From: Ascarosepion bandense
Lineage: Eukaryota; Mollusca; Cephalopoda; Sepiida; Sepiidae
Direction: 5' to 3'
NCBI GenBank assembly: GCA_037127315.1
Contig: JBBBDQ010000347.1
Span: 2,779,001-2,843,000, forward strand
DNA: 64,000 nucleotides
Below are positions 9,898 through 20,246 of the stretch, in pieces. Under the pieces are notes generated by a model, which saw nothing but the letters and a program-made list of their open reading frames with translations, ran no database searches and was not told where the DNA came from. The first letter of the stretch is position 1; every line of letters begins with the position of its first letter. Made by a program: the position numbers and the translations under genes.

Positions 9898-10660
9898 TTT
9901 TAATCGTTTCACCCCAAGCAAGGCGGTACCGCCACTAATGCGCAGGGGGCTACATAAGAGTAAAAGTTTAGACAGGAGGAGAGTTAAGAGAAATATGAAC
10001 CAGTTACAGGAAATGTCAGCTAAAGGGCAAGAGAAGGCTGGTGTCAAGGTGTGAAGACAGTTGCAAGGGTAGAAAGAAAGTAAAAAAACAAGATATGCGG
10101 GCTGATGTAGAAAGAACTGGAGTCAAGTGCATAAGAGATGCGAATTGACATTGCATTTAAATTCTTGAGGGTTGTATCCGTCAGGAAAGCAAGTATATGG
10201 AAGGGAGTTCCACAAGCAGAAAGTTCTAGAAAAGAAGCTGCTGGGGTAGAATTGTCGGCTTCATTTGGTAGATCTAACTGTGAATGGGTGGGACTTTGCT
10301 TCAATCTGGTTACACGAGTAAATTAATGTGGCAGGGGCACCAGTGACTTAAGTTCATCGGAGCAGAAGCCATTAAAATATTTGTAGAATAGACAGAGGGA
10401 ACCGCTTCCCGCTGGTGAGAAAAACGGCTGGAGTCGAGCTGCAAACACATTACAGATTCTCCTTTGGAGCCGGTCGATGAACAGCAGAGGAACCTGACCA
10501 TATATAACAGCCGTAATCTATGCACGGACAGATATTTGATTTGTATATATGCAATATTGATTGGGGTGGAAAAAAATTCCTGGTCCGACACAGTGACCCA
10601 ACTTTCCTAACAGTGGATTTAGCTATTAAATCACTGTAGTGAAACGAGGTCATCTACAGT
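9898..10660 (-). pseudogene. Jockey/CR1-type LINE 3' end, minus strand
   Basis: It begins with the family's 3' signature in reverse complement (CACCCCAAGCAAGGCGGTA at 9910-9928 and GCGCAGGGGGCTAC). Minus-strand frames at 10310-10653 include a block like CPCIDYGCYIWSGSSAVHR, the conserved CIDYCCHIWSGAPA region of other copies, and a segment near 10340-10420 corresponding to FYKYFNGFCSDEL. Frames are broken by shifts and stops. Only the C-terminal part of ORF2 and the 3' UTR remain. Confidence 0.72.
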
Positions 10661-10669
10661 CACCATGCC

Positions 10670-11165
10670 AGACAGCTAACCGTACTCTACATGAGATGCC
10701 TGAGAACGTTACTCCGCGACAAACGGTGGGACAAAGTTCATAACACAGGGGTAGGTATTAGAGCGAGCGCACATGAAGAGCATTGACACCACACTCATGC
10801 GCTCCCAGCATTGATGGGCCAGCAATGAACACCACCGCCTTCTAAAGCCTCTGTTCTTCGGGGAGCTCACGGAATGGAAGCAATCTCATGGTGGACAGAG
10901 GATTCTTTTCAAAGACACCCTCAAGCCCTACTGAAACGCAGCAACTTTACCCCGGCCTCATGGAAAAAATCTACAGAAGACCAGCCTGCCTGCCTGGCGC
11001 GTCTTGGTCAAAACAAGCGTAGCAGACTTCGAAGCGCTACGCAGTAAAAGTGACAACCAAAAGACAGTTCAAGCTCCACTTACCAACCAGACATTTCCTG
11101 CCCACAATGGAGCGGAAGACTCAGTGCAATTAGCCATCTCCGTACCCATACGTTTCTTAAAACTA
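10670..11165 (+). pseudogene. LINE ORF2 C-terminal relic of a third family
   Basis: The plus strand encodes a broken version of the C-terminal tail found in many invertebrate LINEs: LYMRCLRTLLRDKRWDKV (about 10690-10740), a GELTEWK-like stretch near 10860, LKRSNFTPASWKKSTEDQPAW (10931-10995), VKTSVADFEALRSK (11007-11048), then a degenerate zinc-finger-like CPQW...SHLRTHT (11100-11155). Intact relatives end with a C2H2-type finger. Several stops and frameshifts are present. The 151-codon ORF at 11004-11459 starts in this tail and runs on into unrelated sequence. Confidence 0.6.
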
Positions 11166-11539
11166 ATGTGTCGAGGAAAATGGTTATTTTCGCTCCTGAA
11201 AGACGAACATCATGATAGCCTTAGTTTTCTTATCGCGTCGTTACACCACATCCATCCAGTGTTGGCAAAGTCTTTTTGGAGTGTCAATGTGTTAAGGTTA
11301 TTAAGTGTGCACGGGTCGTCAAGACTCTGGCAAACAGAATGTTTATCATTGTCCACATTAGCAGTTGAGATCAGCATCGTTGCGAAACCCCCAAGCAGGA
11401 CCATAAAAGAACCTGCATCTCTGATGACAGAGAGAAAGATTTATGTAATGATGAGTTAAAGAGGCTATATTTCATGTTGGTTAGGAGACTGAACCAAAGA
11501 AACAGACCCTGATTAGAAAACATTACCTTGACTTGACTT

Positions 11540-11735
11540 GAAGTAACTTATAGTGGATCCCATTTAATATGAAACATATGGGCCGTGTCTTGTTGGGAGG
11601 CGGGCGATCATAGCTCTCAGCAACTGTTATGAGAAGGTCTCATGTCCTTTTACCCTAGCTTTTACTTATTCTGCCATTCGTTTACAAAGCTTTAATTAAG
11701 ATATTCTGCTTCAATATACTTTGTAAGACCGGGGA
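11540..11735. repeat. Dispersed ~190-bp repeat D, copy 1
   Basis: It is similar in the same orientation to 12168-12360: shared are ACTTATAGT, AATATGAAAC/ACATGAAAC, GTTGGGAGG/GGTGGGAGGC, CCATTTACCCTAACTT-like and TATTCTGCTTCA/TACGCTGCTTCA stretches. The intervening 430 bp are not similar. Its nature is unknown. Confidence 0.55.
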
Positions 11736-12167
11736 ACAACACTAATCGTGGGTCTTGCTACCAGATCTTGTTTACCAAAACTTCCCAGGACTGAATTCCG
11801 GTGGTGTACAGAAATATCGAAAGCGGCTTTCCAAAATGATTTTCTTTTTATCATGTCGCTACCAGCGCATTGTTACCTCGGATGATATAATGTTAAGTGT
11901 GGACTTTCAATATTTGGGCAGTTAGAAGACGCTCCATAGTTTGAAATTGTCTGCATTGGCAGTTTAAATGCTCATCAACCGTTCAGAGGCGATTCTGGAA
12001 GGATCAGAAGTGCCAGGCATCACTCGTGCCCGAGGGAAGGGTTTAGGTAGTGCTGAGTGGATGGGGCTATATTCCATATTGTCAAAATGGCTAAAGCACA
12101 GGAACAAATGCTGACTAGGGTCACTGTTGTTTAGGAGTTCGACTGAAGGTAGAAAACACTATCTTGA

Positions 12168-12360
12168 CTTATAGTAAAACACATACAACATGAAACACAA
12201 AGGTCATGTTTTGGTGGGAGGCTCTCAAGAAATTATTATTTTTTGTTACAACGGTTCAAGTCCATTTACCCTAACTTGTACCTATTATGGCATTCGTTCA
12301 CTCGACCTCCTTAATTAGGATACGCTGCTTCAGCATGCTTTTTAAGTTTTAACATCTCCG
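12168..12360. repeat. Dispersed ~190-bp repeat D, copy 2
   Basis: Diverged direct partner of 11540-11735, about 628 bp away. No coding frame or tRNA-like block was seen. Confidence 0.55.
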
Positions 12361-12828
12361 GAGCCTCATTGCTCATAAAAATCCTGTTTGCTGTCACTTT
12401 CTTAATATCAGTTTCTTTATATCCTTCTTTGTACCTTCTTTGGCTAACATTCTCAGTTAAAGTGGAAAGGCAATATTGCTACTTCATCCGCTATCAAATT
12501 CGGTTCACTGTGACCTTCGGAACAATTTTTCTATCCAGAATCCGTCTTACATATCTATAAATGGACCATACGTCCATGTTTAGAATATTGCTATCACATA
12601 CGATCCAGTTTAACTGCCATTTATCTTGAGCTTCTTGAGCACAAAGAAGTATCATCAATATTATTAGCCTTAATCTGGCGACTTGGCTTTAGTTATTTTC
12701 CCACCGCCATAAAATTTCCTGGCTATGTCATTTCTATAAATAATTTCATAGTAAATCTTTGGGTAAGCTCTTCGCTATCGTGCTTAAACCTTCTGAATTT
12801 AAGCACAGTACTAGACCAGCTAACAGAA

Positions 12829-13117
12829 TGTGCGCTCTGGTGCAATGGATATCCTCTCGGAATAAAATATCGGAGAGCCGAGTTTGAATTTAAGTTGAAT
12901 TCTTTACATTCACCTGCGGGCAAATACACCTGAAAAAGAAATTAATCCGTATCTTCTCTCCAGCTATAGGGTAAATAACATGACCGATTGGGTTCTATAG
13001 CCTGGGTTGGTAAGAAGTCTTCCGCAGAAAATATTGGCAGCCTATTGAGGAAAATTATTCTGCCCAGAGACATGATCGCCTAAGCATGTATCATGTATGG
13101 CACTTAACTGACTGACT
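12829..13117 (+). mobile_element. tRNA-type SINE (family A), near full length
   Basis: The head has an A-box-like CTCTGGTGCAATGGATATC and a B-box-like GAGTTTGAATT (12881-12891), followed by the shared body (CTTTACATTCACCTGCGGGCAAATAC) and the CACTTAACTGACTGACTC tail. It is diverged from other copies. Confidence 0.88.
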
Positions 13118-13239
13118 CGACAAGCGTCGGGACTCGTCATTTTTTTCGGTTGAGATAGTTAGATGTAACAGTAAAATGGTTGGTTATAGTCTTAATACTG
13201 TTGCAAGCTTTTAGCGCTATTTGTGGATGGTGGCAACAT

Positions 13240-13500
13240 CTCTTCATTCTGAGGGTATCGGGTTGCCAGATCCAGGTTTTTGCTTTCGACTGGTAGTTAG
13301 GAGCCCGAAGTCGTGCGTAGCGTCATGAGAGGCTGCTCTAACCAACAGTTGAATAATATCGGGGTTTTATTTAGTGCCATGTCGCGCATGGATATATGTC
13401 CCTGCATGAACCTCCGGTGGGCAACCCTGAGGCCACATTGTGCTACAATCTTCACCAGTTTCCCTCCCACACATGATACACACAGCGACCGTCTGATCCT
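13240..13500 (-). repeat. Dispersed repeat E, copy 1
   Basis: It matches 25255-25485 with marked divergence. Shared words include GAGGCTGCT, GCATGGATATATGTCCCTGCATG / ACATGGATAGGTGCCCCTGTATG and a CCGGTGGG / CTGGTGAG region. The minus frames contain GTYPC- or GHISM-like translations, so it could be the C-terminal end of a transposon ORF. I cannot name the family. Confidence 0.4.
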
Positions 13501-13559
13501 ACTATAAGCCTCTCTTCTAATTAAATTAAACATGAATACACACTAATAATAGGAAAACT

Positions 13560-13755
13560 AAACCAACTTATCAAAAAACACCCAAACCTATCAACATCTC
13601 CTCTCCGTCCACTCCACTCTCATCAGTATTCTCATCCTTCTCTTACCCACTTCCTTACACTCCCTATAACTTGTCACTCTTTCTTATAACTTTCCTTCTA
13701 TGTAACCCCCTGCGCACCAATGGCAGTAAGCAGCCTTGCTTGGGGCGATATGATT
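13560..13755 (+). mobile_element. Jockey/CR1-type LINE 3' UTR fragment
   Basis: Only the 3' UTR remains, with the signature GTAACCCCCTGCGCACCAAT followed by CTTGCTTGGGGCGATATGATTA at 13735-13756. It abuts an RTE fragment on the opposite strand. Confidence 0.75.
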
Positions 13756-14280
13756 AATGCTCAATATTAATTTCCTTTTCGTTTTCATTCAATCTAACAC
13801 CCCATCATTGTTCCCATGCTTGGTTCATGATATCCGCAGCAGCCTTCTGTAGAACCACATTTCAGTTGCTCGAAGTATTTTCTTCATTTTTGAGGATATT
13901 GTACAGAATTCACTGCCGTATTGAAGAACTGATATCACATAACAATCTAGTATTCTCTTCTTTGTTTCTAGCAAAAGTTTCCTGCCTTAGTATTTTATTC
14001 ATCTTCTGGAACACGTCATTCGTTATGCCAATTCGCTTTCGGATCTCTGTGTCGCACTTTCCGTCTTTTGTTAGAAAACTTCCAAGATATTTAAATTTTT
14101 CTGCCTGCTATACTTTATAATCCCTCACCTGTATTTGGCATTTTGGGGTTGCTCTTTTTGCTGATGACCATGCATTCAGTTTTCTTGCAGTTTATTTACA
14201 GTATTTTTTATCAGTCTCTTCAGCTACCTTCTGTAGGAGGTCTTGTAGTTTCGTTTCCGTGCTGATTACTGACCAAACTA
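13756..14280 (-). pseudogene. RTE-type LINE C-terminal fragment
   Basis: The minus strand encodes the MWFYRR / LEATEMW region (13835-13870), CYVISVLQYGSEC-like (13890-13950), and RRIGITNDVFQKMNKIL-like (13985-14060) blocks, then the MVISKK and LQDLLQKVAEETDK-like blocks near 14165-14260. It is broken by several shifts. It belongs to the same family as 47585-48530. Confidence 0.75.
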
Positions 14281-14689
14281 GTAACTCGATTAAATTCGTG
14301 TAGACGGGGCACCAGTTGAGTCTCTTTTTTTCATATGACACACATAATTCATCATAAGCATTTTTAAAATAACCTTGTACATCGTATGGTTCGTAAGCCT
14401 TGTATTTTGTGAACTTTAGTACAAAGAAGAGAGACTGTTATCCGACACATTGCGGTACAGATATTCAAAACAAACTATATCCATCATAGAAGATTGTTTA
14501 TCCTTTCACTCAAGCAAGATGGTAAAGTCTCTAAAAGACAAGGCGTTACAAGAAGTGAAAGTGAATGACAAAGAAGAAGACTGAGAATGGAAAGGAATGA
14601 GGAAAGGACACAAATAGGACAGGATTCTAGAAGACCGAAGATGCCGATTTTCATTTAACCTTTTGAATACTGTAATTCTGAAATATGCT

Positions 14690-15015
14690 TTTATAGAAGG
14701 ATGCTGCGGATATCACGGATTGAACATGTGAGCAATGATGAGGTTTTATAAAGAATGGTAACGAAAAGAAAATGAATACTGTGCATCATAAAAAGGAAGA
14801 TGAAGTTCTTAGGACTTGTGATGCGGAAAGAAGACTTGTAGAATCTGATAGAGGTCAGATAGAGGGAGAGACAGGGGAAAGCAGCGGATATAGGGCCTGT
14901 GCAGGTGGATGGCAGAGCAGGGTTTGAGAAAGCTTGCTTAGAGCTACCAGAGAGTGAGAGACGAGGAAGACCATATTCGCTTACTTTCTAAAGGGACATA
15001 GCACATAGAAGATTA
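14690..15015 (+). pseudogene. RTE-type LINE 3' terminal fragment
   Basis: Starting at GAAGGATGCTGCGGATATC, it encodes a decayed WFYRRMLRIS..EHVSNDEV...M...KR and MKFLGLVMRKE, then the GQIEGETG block. It ends with the family's 3' end (CTAAAGGGACATAGCACATAGAAGA, 14990-15013). The orientation is opposite to the neighbouring RTE copy at 13756-14280. Confidence 0.75.
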
Positions 15016-15284
15016 CATTATCAAGGAAGCAAGAAATCGGAAAGAGGTTTCACGGGTGGGGATGTGCGAGAAAAGAAACGTCTAGAGTAGAAATAGCAGT
15101 TGAAACTAGCTGGTGTTTTATTCAAAGAATTATTCTGTCTCGATCAAAGGAGAGATCACATGAAAATCTTCGATCATCTTCACTTTTGGAAGTAGGTTCA
15201 GAAACTGGTATCATCAGCGTAGATAATAATGAAATGAGAGAATTCCCCCGTAAAAATGACTTCTTCTATGACGGCTCCCACGAA

Positions 15285-15285
<1 letters not shown>

Positions 15286-15324
<39 letters not shown>
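15286..15324. repeat. (TAA)n microsatellite
   Basis: A perfect trinucleotide run that borders the R4/Dong-like LINE end to its right; (TAA)n is a known preferred target of Dong-type elements. Confidence 0.9.
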
Positions 15325-15865
15325 TGAACATCACCTAACATCACCCAGCACCGGTTACAGAAATAGAAGATGTAACCATTCTATGGGATTACACTATCTA
15401 CACAGAGAGAAAAATTGAAGCAAACAGGCCAGACATTATTGTTAAAAACCAGAAGGAGAAAACTTGTCTATTAATTGATATGGCTTGTCCAGCGGACTGT
15501 AACATAGCAATCAAGGAATTTGAAAAACTGTCAAAATATAAAAAAATGTGGAAATTGAAAACAAGAGTTGTGCCAGTGATAGTAGGTGCACTTGGAATGA
15601 TAAAAAATGGAACAAAACAACACATTGAAAGAATCCCTGGAAACCCCAGCTTAAGAGATATACAAAAAATTGTCTTATTAAGTACAGCCCACTCACTAAG
15701 GAAAATTTTATCTATGTAATGCTATGGATGAGAGGGAAGATAGAAAAGCATGAAATGGAGTCATAACAACAGGCCACGACCTGCCTTAGGTCTCCCCGCA
15801 GACTTGGTTGGTAGTGAGACCAAAGCAGAAATCGAAATATGATGAAAAATAACATAATAATGATA
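15325..15865 (+). pseudogene. R4/Dong-like LINE C-terminus, restriction-like endonuclease region, copy 1
   Basis: An open frame from about 15340 to 15719 encodes VTILWDYTIYTERKIEANRPDIIVKNQ, then KTCLLIDMACPADCNIAIKEFEKLSKYK, PVIVGALGMIKNGTKQHIERIPG and SLRDIQKIVLLSTAH. The RPDIIV...LLID...K spacing fits the PD-(D/E)XK-type nuclease of site-specific LINEs of the R2/R4 group, which cuts the target for priming. Compared with copy 2, a few codons (LEIEIE) are lost after SKYK. The 3' UTR has CCACGACCTGCCTTAGGTCTCC and ends in AATAATAATAATTCG-type repeats. It is strongly 5'-truncated. Confidence 0.7.
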
Positions 15866-15929
15866 ATTTGAATAATAATTGGAATAATAATATTAATAAT
15901 AATTCGAATAATAATAATAATTCAGGGAA

Positions 15930-16285
15930 TTCGAAAAAATGTCAAAATATAATCACCTTGAAATTGAAATAGAAACAAATATGGAAATTGAAAACAAGTT
16001 ACGTACCAGTGATGGTGGGTGTACTTGGAATGATAAAAAATGGAAGAAAAAAGCATATTGAAAGACACCCTGGAAACCCTAGCTTAAGAGATATACAAAA
16101 AATTGTCTTGTTAAGTACAGCCCACACTAAGAAGAATTTTGTTTATGTATCTCTAAGGATGTTAGGGAGAGATGAAAAAACATGAAATGGAGCCATAACA
16201 ACACGCCACGACCTGCCTTAGGTCTCCCAGCAGACTTGGTTGGTCGTGAGACCAAAGCAGAAATCGAAATATGATGAAAAATGAC
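15930..16285 (+). pseudogene. R4/Dong-like LINE C-terminus, copy 2
   Basis: A shorter copy that begins inside the nuclease region (EFEKMSKYNHLEIEIET), shifts frame once near 15985, and continues as YVPVMVGVLGMIKNGRKKHIER and SLRDIQKIVLLSTAH. The 3' UTR matches copy 1, and the copy again ends in (AAT)n (16283-16340). The two truncated copies sit head to tail with (TAA)-type DNA before, between and after them, so they look like separate insertions into one microsatellite. Confidence 0.7.

Positions 16286-16340
<55 letters not shown>
16283..16340. repeat. (AAT)n microsatellite
   Basis: Trinucleotide run at the 3' end of the second R4/Dong-like copy. A short RTE-like scrap (CCATGTGAGCAACGAGGTCTT) follows at 16345-16400. 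Confidence 0.85.
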
Positions 16341-16342
<2 letters not shown>

Positions 16343-16399
16343 GGGAATACCATGTGAGCAACGAGGTCTTTAAAAAAAATGAGAACAAAAAGGAAATTT

Positions 16400-17066
16400 A
16401 TAAGTCCTTGCAGGAAATTATAGAAAGAATGATATTTATATCTTACACTTTAGTACCTTTTCTTTGTTCCCAACGAAATATTTCAACCAGTGCATTTTTT
16501 TAAAAACCTTTTCCTGATTTTTTTCGAATGAGTGTCTTATAAGTCATAAAATACGGTACACATAATTTATTACCTGTAAATCATGCCCGAAATATTCGAA
16601 ATATCTATTTTAGCTGATGTTTAAATATATGGAATATTTTTTCCGATTCGAATCGCTAATTTCTGAGAAGGTTACATAAAAAGAAATTTAAAAAAAACAA
16701 GGAGTGTGTCGATGGTGTTTCTCTACTTGGAATTTTTGAATAGAAATCTCGTTTTGCGTGTTATACTACAACTTGTCGACAGTTAAAAAAATTTATGGGT
16801 ATTTAGTTACGTACTCGTTGGTCTAGGCTCATCTAATCTATATTGTAAGCAAAGAGTTGATCTTCTTTTAACCACATACTGTCTGCGGTTATCTTTCCTT
16901 GTCCATATGTAATGTATTTATTTATGTCTGTACTGTGCTTAAGTTATTTACATGTGTCATTTAATGTACACACAAACATACACACAGACGTTTTTTCTCT
17001 CTCTCTCTCACACACACACTCGTTCGTGCGTGAGGGCTTATAACAATATCACTTAAATAACTATTC
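16400..17066. other. Spacer, nothing recognised
   Basis: AT-rich, with a short CT/CA simple run at 16995-17030. No supported gene. Confidence 0.4.
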
Positions 17067-17153
17067 CCTTACAATCACTGAAGTTAAGCAGCGTCGATCA
17101 TGGCCAGTACCTAGAGGGGTAACTGCTTGGGAACACCAAGTGTTGTAAGCTTT
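17067..17153 (+). repeat. 5S-rRNA-like segment
   Basis: The 3' two thirds of a 5S rRNA are recognisable: ACAATCACTGAAGTTAAGCA (17071-17090), GCGTCGATCATGG, CAGTACCTAGAGGGGTAACTG and GCTTGGGAACACC, ending TGTTGTAAGC. These cover the internal promoter (box A, intermediate element, box C) with scattered substitutions. The 5' 35 or so bases are missing. A tRNA-type SINE head follows directly, so this is more likely the head of a composite SINE than a working rRNA gene. Confidence 0.8.
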
Positions 17154-17318
17154 GGTATCCAGATGTTGGTAGTGAATAGTGACACAGAATTTTGAATCAG
17201 AGAACCGAGTTCCAATTGCGGTTGGATCCGTTATATTCACATACGCGCAAATACCTTTGGGAAAGATTAATCCACCACTTCTTTCCCTAGCTATAGGTTA
17301 ATTAGTAAGACATATCAT
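17154..17318 (+). mobile_element. tRNA-type SINE (family A) head, fused to 5S-like block
   Basis: A diverged head and body: TGGTATCCAGATG, a B-box-like GAACCGAGTTCCAATTGCGG (17200-17219), ATTCACATACGCGCAAATACC, TTTGGGAAAG and TCCCTAGCTATAGGTTAA. The 3' half is lacking. No spacer separates it from the 5S-like segment. Confidence 0.7.
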
Positions 17319-18092
17319 TAAAACAACTATTATGTCTCATGGTATGATAGGATTGCGTACAAAATATTTAGTCTTTGGTATTAAATAACACATAGAGGTT
17401 GAAATGCCGCTAAAAAAAGAGGCACACAATTTTACTATGTTGGACGTAAGTCACTGGAATAATACAATTCCTCATTTTCTTAATTTTGACAAACCCTAAC
17501 ATGTGCTGAACTATGTAATCACCCGTTAGGAGATAAAGCATGTTAATATTTTTTTTAAACCCGATAATAATTCTATTGAATTGGTTGTATTTTTCACTAA
17601 TTCATTAGAGCTCTGCAAATTTCAATTTGGGTTCAGCATTTGAATTTTACTTTAAAAAAAGAAATCGGCCGTCGCTTGTTACTTGTACACATTATTTCGC
17701 TACAATTTTGAACGCAAATGTACTTTTTTATTTTTCGCACACACGAACGTTACTGAAATATAACACAATTCGTCTATAATTTAAACACGTTTGATACATG
17801 CATTATTTTCGCATACAACTTCTTTTATTTCAGATATCCATACATTGCTTTATTACACGTGACGCGTATCTGACCAATGAAATCAATCCTCAATCAACAT
17901 ACTGCCTGTGTGAATTTTAGTCTTTTAAAGCCATCTTCTTTAAATTTCTTTCAGAAAGCTTGTTAAAGTGAAGCATGTTAGATTGACGAGACTTTTTTAC
18001 CTGTTCTTTAATTATTCTATTCATACACACACACACACACACACATTATGTATATATATACATATATACACACAAGTCTTTATTATAACAGA

Positions 18093-18142
<50 letters not shown>

Positions 18143-18160
18143 TCTATTAAGATATATATA
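17319..18160. other. AT-rich spacer with (CA)n and (TA)n
   Basis: No gene was found. Simple runs occur at 18026-18045 (CA) and 18094-18140 (TA). Confidence 0.45.
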
Positions 18161-18335
18161 TAGCCATCCGCTGATAGTATTGTTTCGCTCATGAGTACGG
18201 CTAGACATTCGATTGCTTCCAGCCTGAACTAAAACTCGAATGTTTTACAATCATAGATTCTACCTCTATGCTATCCGCGTAGAAATGCAGATATTAGCGT
18301 GTTATATACACAATTAAAATGTTAGAATATCACTA
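18161..18335 (-). mobile_element. Retrozyme-like unit, decayed copy
   Basis: It matches the first half of the ~310-bp unit (CATCCGCTGATAG, TGTTTCGCT, GAGTACGGCTAGACA, CGATTGCTT, GATTCTACCTCT). The hammerhead core has lost stem II and the CTGATGA run is altered, so it cannot be active. A (TA)n tract lies directly upstream, as with other copies. Confidence 0.65.
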
Positions 18336-18451
18336 CAAAATTAGCTATATTGTTTCGACACTACTTGTGTATTTTCTAAGATTGAAGCCGATTTCGAAAT
18401 GGCGAGTATTTTTTTTAAAACTTCTTCATCTCGAAATCAGTATCATCAATA

Positions 18452-18495
<44 letters not shown>

Positions 18496-19014
18496 CAACC
18501 CTTAGTAAACTAGAAAGTATAGTAGTTTTTCTTATATTCTTTAAAACTTCGTAATCTATTTTGTCCTAGTTGCTATATTGCCTTGTTCGTGGTGAAATTA
18601 TTAAAAAAGTAAACAAAAGTGTCGCTCGAAAAATAAGCAATATCCGTTACTATTAAAATATGTTTGTTATCATATCGATAGAAAATCTATGCAACTAACC
18701 AACACTAATACTACGTTTTTTCATGTCGTTATCATCGAAATTGATGCACTTGTCAAGTCGGTGCCTGAGCTAAGTAAATAGTCACCTTGAAAACCATGAC
18801 ATTAAACGAATGGAGAAACACATGCACATCTGTCAAACCACCGTAAACACATGGAGGAACAGCTTTACGGATTAACGTTGTTTGACTGAAAATCTGATGG
18901 ATTCATAAATGAAGTATGTGCTGGACTACAAATAAAATGTATCTACTGTTTTAACTGAGTGTTTTGGTGGCCTCTTTTTTGGTCGAGAAACAGGATAACA
19001 CTCTTACCTAAACC
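18336..19014. other. Spacer with (TA)n at 18461-18494
   Basis: Nothing recognised besides the dinucleotide run. Confidence 0.4.
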
Positions 19015-19328
19015 TCAATCAGTTAGTTAAGTACCATACGTGATACACGCCTGGGCGATAATGTCTCGAAAGAGACATGACTGACTAGGCAGAAGATTAT
19101 CCCTCATTAGGTTGCCTTTAATTTCGGTGGTCGATTGGTTTCCAGCCAAGGATATAGAACCCAATCTGTCCTGTTATTTAACCCATAACTGGAAGGAAGA
19201 CATGGATTATTACCTTTCTCAACGGTGGTTGCGCGTAAGTGAATGCAAGGAATTCAACTGGGATTCGAACTCGGCTCCCCGATTTCTCGTTCCCAGCCGA
19301 TATCCACTGAACCACCACGTACATACCT
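19015..19328 (-). mobile_element. tRNA-type SINE (family A), full length
   Basis: In reverse complement it has the complete structure: a head with GGTGG-TTCAGTGGATATCGGC and B box GAGTTCGAATCC, then the body, the palindromic CATGTCTCTTTCGAGACAT segment (19062-19082), and a tail complementary to AGTTAGTTAAGTACCATACG at 19023-19042. It is one of the best preserved copies. Confidence 0.9.
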
Positions 19329-20140
19329 AAATGTACTTGCCTATTTTCAGGAATATCTTCCAGTTTTGTCTCGTGATTTTCCTGATAGAAAAGCAAAAAT
19401 GTATCTCTAAAATATCTAAATAGTAGCAGTTTCTTTGTTGAAGTGTTAAAGTTTGCAAGTCATTAGTTGCCCCAGTTAACAACAGACTGGATTTCATTTT
19501 GGTCAATTTTATTTCATCAGGCTGTTTGGATGTATTATTAAGACAGAAGTGAATGGTTGTGTCGTCATCATCACTAAATACTGATAACTGATGACTTCAG
19601 GAAAGCCAATAAAGAAGATATATGAAAAAATAGATCCAAGGAGAGAACGCTGGTGGAAGGATCTAGAAGAGCAGCCGTTCACATCGATTTTCATTACATG
19701 TATGCATTATTTCATAAAATTCGCTCGTTTCATGGCTTAATTTTTTTAAATGTACTTTTTTCTCACCTACCCTGCACAAATAAAATAGAATAAAGCAAGT
19801 ATCGTTATCAAGAATAATTTACTGGCGTAATTAAATATTTAGAAGCTAATTACACAACTCTAAAATAACATAAAATGAGAAGTTTGGTAGCCAATGCAAT
19901 AAACTTCACATTAAAAAACAGATTATCTGGTTAGTGAAGAACGGGCCAAGCAGATAGAAATGGGGAAAACGAGTTAAAATGGGAAAGAAACATTTTGGAG
20001 AAAGCAGATACGAGGGAAAATTTAAAACATAAAGAAATATAAGATAAAACAAAGAATTAAAAAAAACAGAAACAATGAGAGAAAGTGTGGAGACGGAAAG
20101 ATAACAGTTGAAAGAATAAGAAAAGGAAGATTAACTGGAT
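19329..20140. other. Spacer, nothing recognised
   Basis: The left half is ordinary AT-rich DNA. From about 19930 it grades into the purine-rich satellite region. Confidence 0.4.
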
Positions 20141-20206
20141 GATAAAAAAGAAAGAAAAAACAAACAAACAAACAAACGAAGAAACAAAAAGAGAAGAAAA
20201 TATATT

Positions 20207-20246
<40 letters not shown>

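Noticed and set aside
17067..17153. Functional 5S rRNA gene
   Set aside because: The 5' third is missing, substitutions are scattered and no terminator T-run follows directly; a SINE head follows instead.
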